DNA of 64,000 nt from Arthrobacter sp. YN (GTDB taxonomy: Bacteria > Actinomycetota > Actinomycetes > Actinomycetales > Micrococcaceae), in assembly GCF_002224285.1 (NCBI RefSeq), contig NZ_CP022436.1, positions 4,836,001-4,900,000 on the forward strand, in the 5' to 3' direction. The notes below the pieces were generated by a model. That model was not told where the DNA came from. It saw only the letters and a list, made by a program, of their open reading frames with translations, and did not search any database. A program made the translations under genes and the position numbers. Positions 25,051 to 32,918 of the stretch are shown here, in pieces (the first letter of the stretch is position 1; the number at the start of each line of letters is the position of its first letter).

Positions 25051-25791
25051 TCAATCGCCGAGTTGGCGTCCGATGCCGCGGGCCGCCGTTTGGAGCGCGG
25101 GTACCAGCGCCTGCAGCCTCATCTCAGCCAGCGGGACCACGACACCCAGTGCCGCCACGGTCCGACGCTTGCCATTCATCACAGGAACGGCAATGCCCCA
25201 CGTGTCAGGATCCACAACACCCGCGAGTTGCGCGTACCCCTGCTGGGCCGCTTCGGCCAGGAAATGACGCACGACGTCGGCAGTCACCTTCCCGGAAGGA
25301 TCCTCGAATTGTTCGAGGTACTCCGCCTGCAGTTCTCGTGACTGGTGGGACATCAGGGCCAGCCCTGCCGAGGAGATGTGGACAGGCATCCTTCCGGCAA
25401 TCCTGGCCCGGTTGGCCACTGATCCCCTCCGCGAAAGCCGCTCCACGAAGAGCGCTTCCCACCCATCCAACACGGCAAGGTTCACGTTCTGGTTCAGGAC
25501 CTGCTGGATATCCTCCATGAAGGGCATGGCAGCTTGGCGGAGGGCCAAGGTGGGCGAATTGCGGTTGACGAGTTCCCACAAACGCAGGCCCAGGCGTACA
25601 GTCCCGCCAGCACCGAGATCCAGCAACCCGTGCCCCGAGAGTTGGCGGACCAATCGATGCGCAGAGGAAAGCGGAAGCCCGGCCCGGTCAGCCAACTCGG
25701 TCAACTGCAGCGAGGTCACCCCCTCCGGAAAGGCCTCTATCACCCGCACTACGCGGTCAACCACGGAATCTCCTGATGCTGAGTTGGCCAC
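25051..25791 (-). CDS. IclR-family regulator of 4-hydroxybenzoate catabolism
   Basis: A 246-residue regulator with a winged helix-turn-helix (LTELADRAGLPLSSAHRLVR, about 29-48) and an IclR effector domain (VHISSAGLALMS near 140). GTG 25791 is the likely start because AAGGAG lies six bases before it; an upstream ATG at 25878 in the same frame lacks a site. It lies between pobA and an aromatic-acid transporter, like PobR/PcaR regulators, and two matching dyads flank it. Whether it activates or represses cannot be seen. Confidence 0.87.
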   Translation of the reverse strand: MANSASGDSVVDRVVRVIEAFPEGVTSLQLTELADRAGLPLSSAHRLVRQLSGHGLLDLGAGGTVRLGLRLWELVNRNSPTLALRQAAMPFMEDIQQVLNQNVNLAVLDGWEALFVERLSRRGSVANRARIAGRMPVHISSAGLALMSHQSRELQAEYLEQFEDPSGKVTADVVRHFLAEAAQQGYAQLAGVVDPDTWGIAVPVMNGKRRTVAALGVVVPLAEMRLQALVPALQTAARGIGRQLGD

Positions 25792-25892
25792 GATTCGCTC
25801 CTTTGCGTGTCGGTCGATTGCTTGTTGGTCGGTTGCTTGCGGTCCGCGGGGACTGGCTTGGAAGGGGGTGACGTCCATACCACCGAGACACC

Positions 25893-25907
25893 TTCCATTC
25901 AATGGTA
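25893..25907. promoter_or_regulatory. IclR-type operator between regulator and aromatic transporter
   Basis: TTCCATT-C-AATGGTA is a near-perfect dyad with one mismatched pair. It matches the pobA site in pattern and lies in the divergent promoter region of the IclR and AAHS transporter genes. Confidence 0.6.
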
Positions 25908-26018
25908 GAACGTGTGCCACGCAACATCGGACGGTGATACAACTCTCATGACCTACCGAACGTTCTTTGGCCGTGAAACAACCAGCCAAGGCAACAACAA
26001 CGAAGTACCGAGGACGCT

Positions 26019-27317
26019 ATGCCAACGATGTCATCTGCCCGCCGCTCCCAATGGCCTGTCTGGCTTTGCTGGTTGGCGATGGTGCTGGACGGCTTCGACC
26101 TCGTGGTTCTCGGAACCGTCATCCCCACACTCATCAAGACCGGTGAGCTGGGCTTCGACGCGGTCGGAGCAACCTTCGCTGCCACCATCTCCTTGGTTGG
26201 CGTTGGTCTGGGGGCGCTCTTCATCGCGCCGCTGTCGGACAAGTTTGGTCGTAGGAAACTCCTGATCGCCTGCGTGGCAGGCTTCTCGCTGTTCACCATC
26301 GGCATTGCCTTCGCCCCGAACGTTGCGGTCTTCTCATTGCTCCGCCTGCTGGCCGGTCTCGGCTTGGGGGCCTGCCTTCCGGCGGCGTTGGCATATATGA
26401 ACGACTACGCCCCGGCAGGGTCAGCCGGAAAATCCACCACCCGGACGATGACCGGGTACCACGTGGGGGCTGTAGCCACGGCTCTGCTGGCCATTTTCAT
26501 AGTTCCCGACTGGCGGCTCATGTTCATCATCGGTGGCGTGGCTGGGCTGGTACTGCTGCCATTCCTGTGGGCCAAGTTGCCCGAGTCCCTCCCGGAAGCA
26601 GCTCCTGCCGAGGCGGGCGAGTCCAAGACGGGCGAACCTAAGGCGGGCGGGACCGCGAAGGCGGCAACCGCCGTCGAACATTCCGCCGGTACCAAAGCAA
26701 AGACCGGATTCCGCGACCTCCTGCAGAAGCCCTATCCTCTGGTTGCGGTTGGTATTGGCATTGCGTCCTTCATGGGGCTGCTGCTGGTCTACGGGCTGAA
26801 CACGTGGCTACCGCAATTGATGGCCGCCGCCGGATATCCCGTGAGCACCGGGCTGACGCTGTTGTTGGTCCTGAATGTGGGCGCCGTGGCGGGGCTGTTC
26901 GTCGCCGGAATCCTTGCCGATAAGCATGGGACCAAGAAGATCGTGCTGCTGTGGTTCGGATTGTCGGCGGTGCTGCTGGCCATCCTCAGCGTCAAGATCC
27001 AGAACGAGTTCCTGCTCAACGCGGCCGTCTTCGTGACGGGAGTCTTCGTCTTCAGCTCCCAGGTGCTGGTGTATGCCTGGGTCAGCCAACTCTTCCCGGC
27101 CAGGCTTCGCGGAACCGCTCTGGGCTTCGCTGCCGGGGTTGGCAGGTTGGGCGCGATCGTTGGTCCTGCGGTGACCGGAACCCTGGTGGCCGCGAATATC
27201 GCCTACCCTGCAGGCTTCTACGTCTTTGCAGCTGCCGGTCTCTTGGCCGTTGCCGCGCTGTTCCTGGTGCCGCATGAGGTCAAGGCCGACGACACCTCCG
27301 TGCCGTCCCGCCACTAG
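26019..27317 (+). CDS. MFS transporter, aromatic acid:H+ symporter family (PcaK-like)
   Basis: A 432-residue, 12-helix transporter. The AAHS signature WLAMVLDGFDLVVLGTVIP (about 18-36, with the conserved Asp residues in helix 1), SDKFGRRKLL, and RLLAGLGLGACLPAAL match 4-hydroxybenzoate/protocatechuate symporters. A longer Ala/Glu/Lys-rich cytoplasmic loop separates the halves. ATG 26019 has GAGGAC upstream. Divergent from the IclR gene and close to pobA, it very likely imports 4-hydroxybenzoate. Confidence 0.88.
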   Translation: MPTMSSARRSQWPVWLCWLAMVLDGFDLVVLGTVIPTLIKTGELGFDAVGATFAATISLVGVGLGALFIAPLSDKFGRRKLLIACVAGFSLFTIGIAFAPNVAVFSLLRLLAGLGLGACLPAALAYMNDYAPAGSAGKSTTRTMTGYHVGAVATALLAIFIVPDWRLMFIIGGVAGLVLLPFLWAKLPESLPEAAPAEAGESKTGEPKAGGTAKAATAVEHSAGTKAKTGFRDLLQKPYPLVAVGIGIASFMGLLLVYGLNTWLPQLMAAAGYPVSTGLTLLLVLNVGAVAGLFVAGILADKHGTKKIVLLWFGLSAVLLAILSVKIQNEFLLNAAVFVTGVFVFSSQVLVYAWVSQLFPARLRGTALGFAAGVGRLGAIVGPAVTGTLVAANIAYPAGFYVFAAAGLLAVAALFLVPHEVKADDTSVPSRH

Positions 27318-27324
27318 CCCAGCT

Positions 27325-27780
27325 TCACCACCGGGGACTTACCGCACAGGATTCAATGCCCCCTTGACGCAGGGACTCGTGCGCTTTCACGAGCAGCTGC
27401 GGACCTGCCGCGGAGCAGCGGTCCGTGGAGTTCTGCAGCGCGGGGAGTGCCAGGACCGCTGAGTCGAAATGGTGCTCCCGGATCATGGCTTCAATGGCCC
27501 GGCACTGGTTCTCCGTCTCCACGGCCCCCACCATGGCGGAGGAAATCCTGAGGCTCAAGACCGCGTCCATACTGGCATCGGCATCGTGCAGGCAAAGGCC
27601 AGTGGAGATTCTGAGGATCCTGCCGGGCAGCATGGACAGGTATGTGGAGAGGAACCTGATGGCCGGCGCAGAGTCGTCCAACTCCTCAGCCAATGCCTGC
27701 AGCTTGCACGAATCCAGGACAGATTCCGATGGTGTCCGGTGTGGTTCAGCATGACTTGTCACTGCCCGCAAGTCACTCAC
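27325..27780 (-). CDS. HPt-like protein lacking the phospho-accepting histidine
   Basis: A 151-residue protein. Its middle part (about 30-110) follows the histidine-phosphotransfer pattern: LAEELDD, FLSTYLSMLPGRI, then LSLRISSAMVGA, where family members have HxLKGSSxxxG. Here Leu replaces the His, so it cannot act as a normal phosphotransfer protein if the alignment is right. GTG 27780 has no good ribosome-binding site but overlaps the end of the frame before it. It converges on the AAHS gene, seven bases away. The function is unknown. Confidence 0.6.
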   Translation of the reverse strand: MSDLRAVTSHAEPHRTPSESVLDSCKLQALAEELDDSAPAIRFLSTYLSMLPGRILRISTGLCLHDADASMDAVLSLRISSAMVGAVETENQCRAIEAMIREHHFDSAVLALPALQNSTDRCSAAGPQLLVKAHESLRQGGIESCAVSPRW

Positions 27781-27988
27781 TACGTGCTGCTTGGGGTTCT
27801 GCGGCGCCGGTGGCGATGATCCGGGTGATCAGCTGGGTTTCCACCCGCTGGTCTTCAACCGGGATGCCGTAAGTGATGACGTTGCCTGCCTTGATGTCCG
27901 TGATGGGGGTGCTGTTGATGGTGCTCAGTGTCCTGGCGTTCCTTCCGGGTGTTGATCGGCTTTGATCGGCTTCTGCGGGGAGCCTGCA
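27773..27988 (-). pseudogene. Remnant of a signal peptidase I (SipW-like) gene
   Basis: An open stretch without any ATG/GTG start, bounded upstream by an in-frame TGA (27989-27991), encodes STPITDIKAGNVITYGI and then a segment ending ETQLITRIIATG. This is the order of the 'sxxDIKxGDVITY ... THRII' region of archaeal/SipW-type signal peptidases, just after the catalytic Ser; the Ser itself and the membrane anchors are missing. It lies downstream of a TasA/camelysin-like gene, whose maturation normally needs SipW. A degraded neighbour is the simplest reading. The match is by eye. Confidence 0.45.
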
Positions 27989-28182
27989 TCAGAGTCTGCG
28001 TGGCCCGGCTCAGGTCTTGCCGAAAACTGGCTCAAGAACATGGCGTGCTCATGGCTGCGGCGCTCATGACTACGGCTTGTCCAGAAATATGGCTGACCAG
28101 GAAAATACCGGCGGACCTGATCGGGCAGGGGGCGCCCGACCAGGCCCGGCGGGGCTTGATGGTGTTTCTGTTGCGGCAGTCG

Positions 28183-28227
28183 CAGCTGGCTGCCCGATGT
28201 GACAGCCAGCTGACCGTTGAGGGTCAG
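28183..28227 (-). terminator. Two overlapping hairpins behind the TasA-like gene
   Basis: CTGACC/GGTCAG (28210-28215 with 28222-28227) and CAGCTGGCTG/CAGCCAGCTG (28183-28192 with 28203-28212) share bases and could form alternately. They start 9 nt after the stop codon on the transcribed strand. There is no T-tract. Confidence 0.55.
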
Positions 28228-28235
28228 CGGGGGTG

Positions 28236-28844
28236 CTACTTGGTGGTTTCGGTGCGTTGGGTGCCGGTGAAGGAGAAGGCGATGGTGGAGGTGGCGCCTT
28301 GGAAGTCGTTGTTCGCGGTGGTGGGGAATGCGGTGGTGACTTTGAGGTTGTCGGTCTTGGCCGAGGTCACGGAGGTGAGGTTGGTGAGGGCCTTGTTGGC
28401 GGTGATGACCGGGGCGGAGGCCAGGACGGTGGTCTTGGTTCCGGTGCAGTTGTAGGGGGCTGCGGTGCCGGTCCAGGCCACGGAGCAGTTTTCGATGGTC
28501 AGCTGCAGGCCGTTGGTGGCGTCCGTGGTGAGCAGGGACCCGGTGGCCCCGGCGGAGGTGGTGAGGGTCACGTTGTTCAGGTCCGAGTTTCCGGTGTTGG
28601 CCAGGGTGACGAGCTTTTCGACCTTGTCTCCGGGGAGCAGTCCTGCGATGGGGACGTTGAGGGTGTTGGCCGGGCCGGGGGCGCCCAGGGCGATGGTGAC
28701 CGTGCCTGCGGTGACAGCCTGCGACGCGGAGGTCGACGAGGTGAACGCACCGTAGGTTCCCATGCCGGCGACGGCGGCTGCGGTGCCGACCAGTGCGACG
28801 GAGGCGAGGATTTTGCCGGAGGTGGTCTTGAGGCTGATGGCCAT
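28236..28844 (-). CDS. TasA/camelysin-like secreted protein (SipW-type signal peptide)
   Basis: A 202-residue protein with a SipW-type N-terminus: a charged start, a hydrophobic core (ILASVALVGTAAAVAGMGTYG) and then AFTSSTSASQAVTAGTV. The mature part is Thr/Ala/Asn-rich and beta-stranded, with LLPGDKVEKLVTLANTGN, the segment common to the M73 camelysin/TasA family. It contains two cysteines (NCSVAW, YNCTGT). Relatives form surface fibres or matrix. ATG 28844 has GAAAGGA about ten bases upstream. The dedicated signal peptidase seems to survive only as a fragment downstream. Confidence 0.75.
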   Translation of the reverse strand: MAISLKTTSGKILASVALVGTAAAVAGMGTYGAFTSSTSASQAVTAGTVTIALGAPGPANTLNVPIAGLLPGDKVEKLVTLANTGNSDLNNVTLTTSAGATGSLLTTDATNGLQLTIENCSVAWTGTAAPYNCTGTKTTVLASAPVITANKALTNLTSVTSAKTDNLKVTTAFPTTANNDFQGATSTIAFSFTGTQRTETTK

Positions 28845-29060
28845 CTGAGTATGGTCCTTTCGGGAGGCCACCGCGGGTCCGGCCGGCCGTTTCTTCCAGC
28901 CTCTCTGGCTGACAAGAACTACTGTGCCGGGGCTGGATCAAGAACAAATCCTGCAAACCCGCAACACTTCCTCAGGAAAACCTCAAGACTCACCACAGTC
29001 CCACCAACCCCATATGAAACACTCATGGGGCACGTGAAAGGCCAAGGAAAGGGCACAAGG

Positions 29061-29816
29061 ATGCCGATGTGGTTGCAGGCCCTGATGTGGGGAACGCTGG
29101 CAGGCGGAGCCCTGGTCCTCGGCGCGGGCATTGCCTGGCTGTGGAAAGTCCCGCCCAAGGTTGTTTCCACGGTGATGGCCTTCGGCGCCGGCGTCCTGAT
29201 CTCAGCCCTTGCCTTCGAACTGGTGGACGAAGCCGTCCAAGGCGGCGGCTTGATCCCCACCATCTTGGGCTTCCTCCTCGGTGCATTGATTTTTGTGGGC
29301 TCGAACGTTCTGCTGGCTCGCGCCGGCGCCAAGCATCGGAAACGCTCCACCGGACCCCAGCCCTCCGAAAAGGACAGCCCCGGCAGTGGAACGGCCATCG
29401 CCGTGGGTGCGCTGATCGACGGCATTCCCGAATCGGTGGTGCTCGGCGTCGGCCTCCTTGCCGGCGGGGCAGTGAGTCCTGCCATGCTGGCCGCCGTCTT
29501 CATCTCCAATGTTCCCGAGGGCTTGTCCAGCACAGCCGGCATGAAGAAGGCCGGGCGCAGCCCCGCTTACGTCTTTGGCACGTGGACCGGCATTGCCGTG
29601 TTCAGCGGACTCGCGGCGCTCATCGGCTACACAGCCTTGGAGAATGCCCCCGGGACTGTCATCGCGTTCATCACTGCGATCGCCGCCGGCGGAATTCTGG
29701 CCATGCTTGCGGACACCATGATTCCCGAGGCTTTCGAAGAGCACCATAACCTCACGGGGCTGACGGCCACCGTCGGGTTCCTGAGTGCCTTCACGATCCA
29801 TCACGTCGGCGGCTGA
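29061..29816 (+). CDS. ZIP-family metal transporter (paralogue of the gene at 4643)
   Basis: A 251-residue, eight-helix protein with the ZIP metal-path motifs ALIDGIPESVVLGVGL and FISNVPEGLSSTAG, and the terminal LADTMIPEAFEEHH, which adds two histidines. A short charged loop (KHRKRSTGPQPSEKD) lies mid-protein. ATG 29061 is preceded by AAGGAAAGGG; ATG 29025 upstream has no site. The other ZIP protein in the window has the same arrangement, including LADTLMPEAYEHGG. Metal and direction are unknown. It converges on the duplicated membrane protein gene. Confidence 0.8.
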   Translation: MPMWLQALMWGTLAGGALVLGAGIAWLWKVPPKVVSTVMAFGAGVLISALAFELVDEAVQGGGLIPTILGFLLGALIFVGSNVLLARAGAKHRKRSTGPQPSEKDSPGSGTAIAVGALIDGIPESVVLGVGLLAGGAVSPAMLAAVFISNVPEGLSSTAGMKKAGRSPAYVFGTWTGIAVFSGLAALIGYTALENAPGTVIAFITAIAAGGILAMLADTMIPEAFEEHHNLTGLTATVGFLSAFTIHHVGG

Positions 29817-29834
29817 CGTGAAGGCCAAAAGGAG

Positions 29835-31100
29835 CTAGTGCGGCAGCAGCCCCAGCAACGGCAAGGCGGCCGCCGTCGACACTGCCATGGCCGCCGTGTT
29901 GCCGATCACCGGGTGAAATCCGGCGGGCAGTCGAGCGGAAACCAGGCGGGCAAGGGGCGGCGCCAGGACTGCTCCCAGCACGGCACCGCCCACCATCGCG
30001 GACCACGAGCCTCCGTAGGCCAGGACGGCGGCAGGAGCCACGGACACCACGGACGCGTACGTGGCCGCCCACCCGCCGTCGCGGTACCAGCGCTGCCAGA
30101 GGACGACGCCGATTGCCGAGGTCAGCGCCTGGGCGAACAGTATGTGGGGCAGCAGGTTGGTTCCGTACGACGGCAACGCCGGGTTGAGCACGAACGCCCC
30201 CGCGACGGCCAGCATCACGCCGATACCGGCGAGTTCGTTGGCGAAGAAGTGGGTTTCGGTGAAGTCCTTGAGGACGCGGCGCGCAGCCCACGCGGCGTCG
30301 TGGCGGAAACTACGGTGAACGCTCGACGGCGGCCGGTGCGGTTCCGGCGGTCGGCCGGGCTCCGGCGGTCGGACCGGCTCCTGCAGTGCCAGCCACGGCA
30401 ACCGCCGCGCCACCATGAACGCCAGCACAGAGCCAACGGACATCGCGAGGACGTTTGCCACCACCACGGGCAGGCCGAGCGGCGTCGATACGGCCGGAAT
30501 GAACAGCAAAGCCAGGGGCGTCGTGGTGGCTGCTCCCAGAAAGGCACCGGTGACACAGGTCTTCCAGCCGGCCCCGTAGAGGAGGACCATGGCGGGAGCG
30601 ACGCACACAAAAGGCACGAACGTGGGCTGCCACCCGTCGTCGAGCATCCACCCGAAAGCCAGGTTGGACAGGAGCAAACTCAGCGACGCCGACGCCAGCA
30701 CCCACGGCCAGAGACCGGTCCCGTAGGTGAGCGACCCCGCCCAGGTCCTCCCCCGTCGCCCGGCCCACCACGCCAGGGCGGCCCCTGCCAGCAGGCCGAT
30801 CGCAGCGAGATCCGATGCCCAGAACAACGGCTCGGTCATGTCGCTCAGGAACCAGCGCAAGGCCGCCATCGGTGAGTCGGCGGTGGCTTCCGGCCAGCCT
30901 GTGTACACCGGACCAATCCGCGGAGAGTGTTGCGCGAGCAAGTGCAGGAGCAGCGCGAAGACCCCGACGATAGCCGCCATGCTTAACGCCCCCAAGGCGA
31001 CCGCTGCCGCACGGTGATGGGGCGCTTGCTCCGGTTCTCGCGCGACCTTTGGTTTGGATGGGAGCTCAGTTGCCGGAGGAGTTGGGAAAGAGTGCGTCAT
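29835..31100 (-). CDS. Unknown membrane protein made of two homologous halves
   Basis: A 421-residue multi-pass protein with about ten helices. The two halves are similar: LSDMTEPLFWASDLAAIGLLAG (about 90) aligns with LKDFTETHFFANELAGIGVMLA (about 265), and VCVAPAMVLLYGAGWKTCVTGAFLGA (about 170) aligns with VSVAPAAVLAYGGSWSAMVGGAVLGA. A proline-rich cytoplasmic linker (PPEPGRPPEPHRPP) joins them. ATG 31100 has a weak site. I recognise no family. The pseudo-twofold build is what many transporters have, but a transport role is only a guess. Confidence 0.7.
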   Translation of the reverse strand: MTHSFPTPPATELPSKPKVAREPEQAPHHRAAAVALGALSMAAIVGVFALLLHLLAQHSPRIGPVYTGWPEATADSPMAALRWFLSDMTEPLFWASDLAAIGLLAGAALAWWAGRRGRTWAGSLTYGTGLWPWVLASASLSLLLSNLAFGWMLDDGWQPTFVPFVCVAPAMVLLYGAGWKTCVTGAFLGAATTTPLALLFIPAVSTPLGLPVVVANVLAMSVGSVLAFMVARRLPWLALQEPVRPPEPGRPPEPHRPPSSVHRSFRHDAAWAARRVLKDFTETHFFANELAGIGVMLAVAGAFVLNPALPSYGTNLLPHILFAQALTSAIGVVLWQRWYRDGGWAATYASVVSVAPAAVLAYGGSWSAMVGGAVLGAVLAPPLARLVSARLPAGFHPVIGNTAAMAVSTAAALPLLGLLPH

Positions 31101-31425
31101 TGAAACCCTAAGGCGTGCGGTGGTGCGTGGCTTTGAGCAGCGTAACCGACCCCTTGACGCCACCTGCAACGGCCACGTTATGGGGAATTTGTGACCGGCG
31201 CGAGCACCCAGCCCAGCCAGCCCAGCCAGCCCAGCCACCGAGTCTCACAATCTCCGCTCACCCTTAGTGGGTGATCTTTCTGTCCAATCGCTGCCGATCC
31301 AGCGCGGGCGGGCGCCGGCGGGTCCGGGCGAATCGAGAATGGTGTTGTGGTCCCGCCGGGGAACGGGTCCCTTGCCGGATGACGACGGCCCTGCCCCGGG
31401 CCGAACGAACGATGGGAAAGACACC
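31101..31425. other. Gap with a 9-bp tandem repeat and a LuxR-type palindrome
   Basis: This 325-nt gap lies between divergent genes. It contains three tandem copies of CCAGCCCAG (31208-31234), the palindrome at 31258-31274, and a TTGACG/TTATGG pair (31154-31159, 31178-31183) that might be a promoter toward the SHOCT operon. No gene was found. Confidence 0.45.
31258..31274. promoter_or_regulatory. TCACCC-N5-GGGTGA palindrome, copy 1
   Basis: TCACCC TTAGT GGGTGA is a perfect 6+6 dyad, 152 nt upstream of the SHOCT-AI-2E-cls operon. Two more copies lie at 35078-35094 and 37790-37806, both beside promoters around the LuxR gene. Likely operator of that regulator. Confidence 0.5.
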
Positions 31426-31803
31426 ATGAACTTTTTGGAATCGTTGTGGAGCATCATTGTCGCTTTCTTCTTCATTGCCTATTTGATCCTCCTCTTTCAG
31501 ATCATTTCCGATCTTCTCCGCGACAAAGCCCTGGGTGGTGGTGTAAAAGCCCTGTGGATTCTGTGCCTGTTCGTGGCACCGTTTATCTCGGCCCTGATCT
31601 ACGTCATCATGCGTGGGAAAGGAATGGCGCTTCGCAGCGAAATACGCGTCCGTGAATCGGTGGAGGAAGCTGAGAATTACATCAGGGAGGTTGCCGGAGG
31701 ACCCACGCCCACCCAGCAAATCGAGTCAGCCAAAGCACTGCTTGCCGCTGGTGACATTACCGAGGCGGAGTACGCTCGCCTGAAGGAGCTCGCTTTGGCC
31801 TGA
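31426..31803 (+). CDS. Membrane protein with PLDc_N and SHOCT domains
   Basis: A 125-residue protein. Two N-terminal helices (about 6-28 and 42-62) form a phospholipase-D-nuclease N-terminal-type anchor (ALWILCLFVAPFISALIYVI). The C-terminus is a SHOCT motif (QQIESAKALLAAGDITEAEYARLK, about 94-117), a short domain often tethering or oligomerising proteins. ATG 31426 has GGGAAAG upstream. It is the first gene of a three-gene run with AI-2E and cardiolipin synthase, whose N-terminus has the same anchor type. Confidence 0.82.
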   Translation: MNFLESLWSIIVAFFFIAYLILLFQIISDLLRDKALGGGVKALWILCLFVAPFISALIYVIMRGKGMALRSEIRVRESVEEAENYIREVAGGPTPTQQIESAKALLAAGDITEAEYARLKELALA

Positions 31804-31847
31804 TTGGGGCGATGGCCCGCCATCCATATACCGCCGAAAGGGACCGC

Positions 31848-32912
31848 ATGACGCGATTGAAGGCCTTCCCACTGCTGGAAGGCGGGCCTTTCCGATTTGG
31901 TCTGATAACGGCACTGGGTGTTCTGGTTGCCTTGGCCCTGGGCTCGGCGGTCATTACGTTGCGGTATTCGCTGACGTTGATCTTCGCGGCCCTGTTCATT
32001 TCCTTGGGCCTGTATCCGTTGGTGCGCTGGCTGGAACGCTGGAAACTCTCGCGTGGCGGCGCCGTACTCGCGGTGGCGGTTGGCTTCCTGGTGGTGGTGG
32101 CCCTTTTGATCCGCTTCGTGGTCCCCATCCTGGTGGAGGAAGGCGCCGCACTGGTCCGGTTGCTTCCATCCAGCTTTGACGCAGTGGGTGAGCAAGAGTG
32201 GTTCCGGGACGTCAACGGTTCACTGGGCGGAGCCTTGACTCCATTGCTGGAATGGCTGGAAACCTCGGCGGCGGATCCCAATGTCTGGCTGGCAATTGGC
32301 GGCGGAGCGGTCCAGGTGGGCTACAACGTGGTGAACGGGACCTTCGCCGTGGTCTTCGTGGTAGTCCTGACCCTCTATTTCGTCGCCGGGCACGAGGTCA
32401 TGAAATCCAGCCTTTATGCACTGGTGCCGGCATCCCGCAGGGAATCATTCGCGGATATCTCCGAAACAATCATTGCCTCCGTAGGTAAATACCTGAGCGG
32501 CATGTCGGTCCTGGCTCTTTTCAATGCGATTTTCACCTTTATTCTCCTTTCCGTGGCCGGAGTCAGATATGCAGCCGTACTCGCCGTCCTGGCATTCCCC
32601 ATTACCCTCATCCCGCTGGTGGGCAGTGCGATCAGCACCGCCATTATGACCGTGGTTTCACTTTTCACGTCTCCTTCAACGGCGATTGTTGTTTTCCTCG
32701 TCATGCTGGCCTACATGCAGGTTGAGGCCTACGTCCTGACGCCGCGCGTGGTGGGTAAAGCGATCAGCATCCCGGGCTCTTTGGTGCTGATCGGCGCGAT
32801 GGTGGGCGGTACGCTGCTGGGCCTGCTGGGAGCGCTGATCGCCTGCCCCACCACGGCTTCCATCCTGCTGATCATCAAAAAAGTGGTCATCCCACAGCAG
32901 AACGCCAAGTAG
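31848..32912 (+). CDS. AI-2E family transporter
   Basis: A 354-residue membrane protein of the AI-2E (PerM/TqsA/YdbI) family with about seven or eight helices. Its C-terminal block holds VAGVRYAAVLAVLAFPITLIPLVGS (about 247) and VEAYVLTPRVVGKAI, the family hallmark. Members export autoinducer-2 or act as ion antiporters; the role here is unknown. ATG 31848 has AAAGGGA at good spacing, while ATG 31812 (12 residues longer) is weaker. The cardiolipin synthase gene follows after six bases. Confidence 0.85.
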   Translation: MTRLKAFPLLEGGPFRFGLITALGVLVALALGSAVITLRYSLTLIFAALFISLGLYPLVRWLERWKLSRGGAVLAVAVGFLVVVALLIRFVVPILVEEGAALVRLLPSSFDAVGEQEWFRDVNGSLGGALTPLLEWLETSAADPNVWLAIGGGAVQVGYNVVNGTFAVVFVVVLTLYFVAGHEVMKSSLYALVPASRRESFADISETIIASVGKYLSGMSVLALFNAIFTFILLSVAGVRYAAVLAVLAFPITLIPLVGSAISTAIMTVVSLFTSPSTAIVVFLVMLAYMQVEAYVLTPRVVGKAISIPGSLVLIGAMVGGTLLGLLGALIACPTTASILLIIKKVVIPQQNAK

Positions 32913-32918
32913 CGCGGC

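Noticed and set aside
27925..28956. A 343-codon minus-strand open frame over the TasA-like gene
   Set aside because: The translation is an Arg/His/Pro-rich shadow of the TasA-like frame, which has a signal peptide, a ribosome-binding site and family motifs.
28233..29816. Very long N-terminal extension of the second ZIP protein
   Set aside because: The extra 275 residues are Gly-rich shadow sequence opposite the TasA-like gene. ATG 29061 with its ribosome-binding site gives a normal ZIP length.
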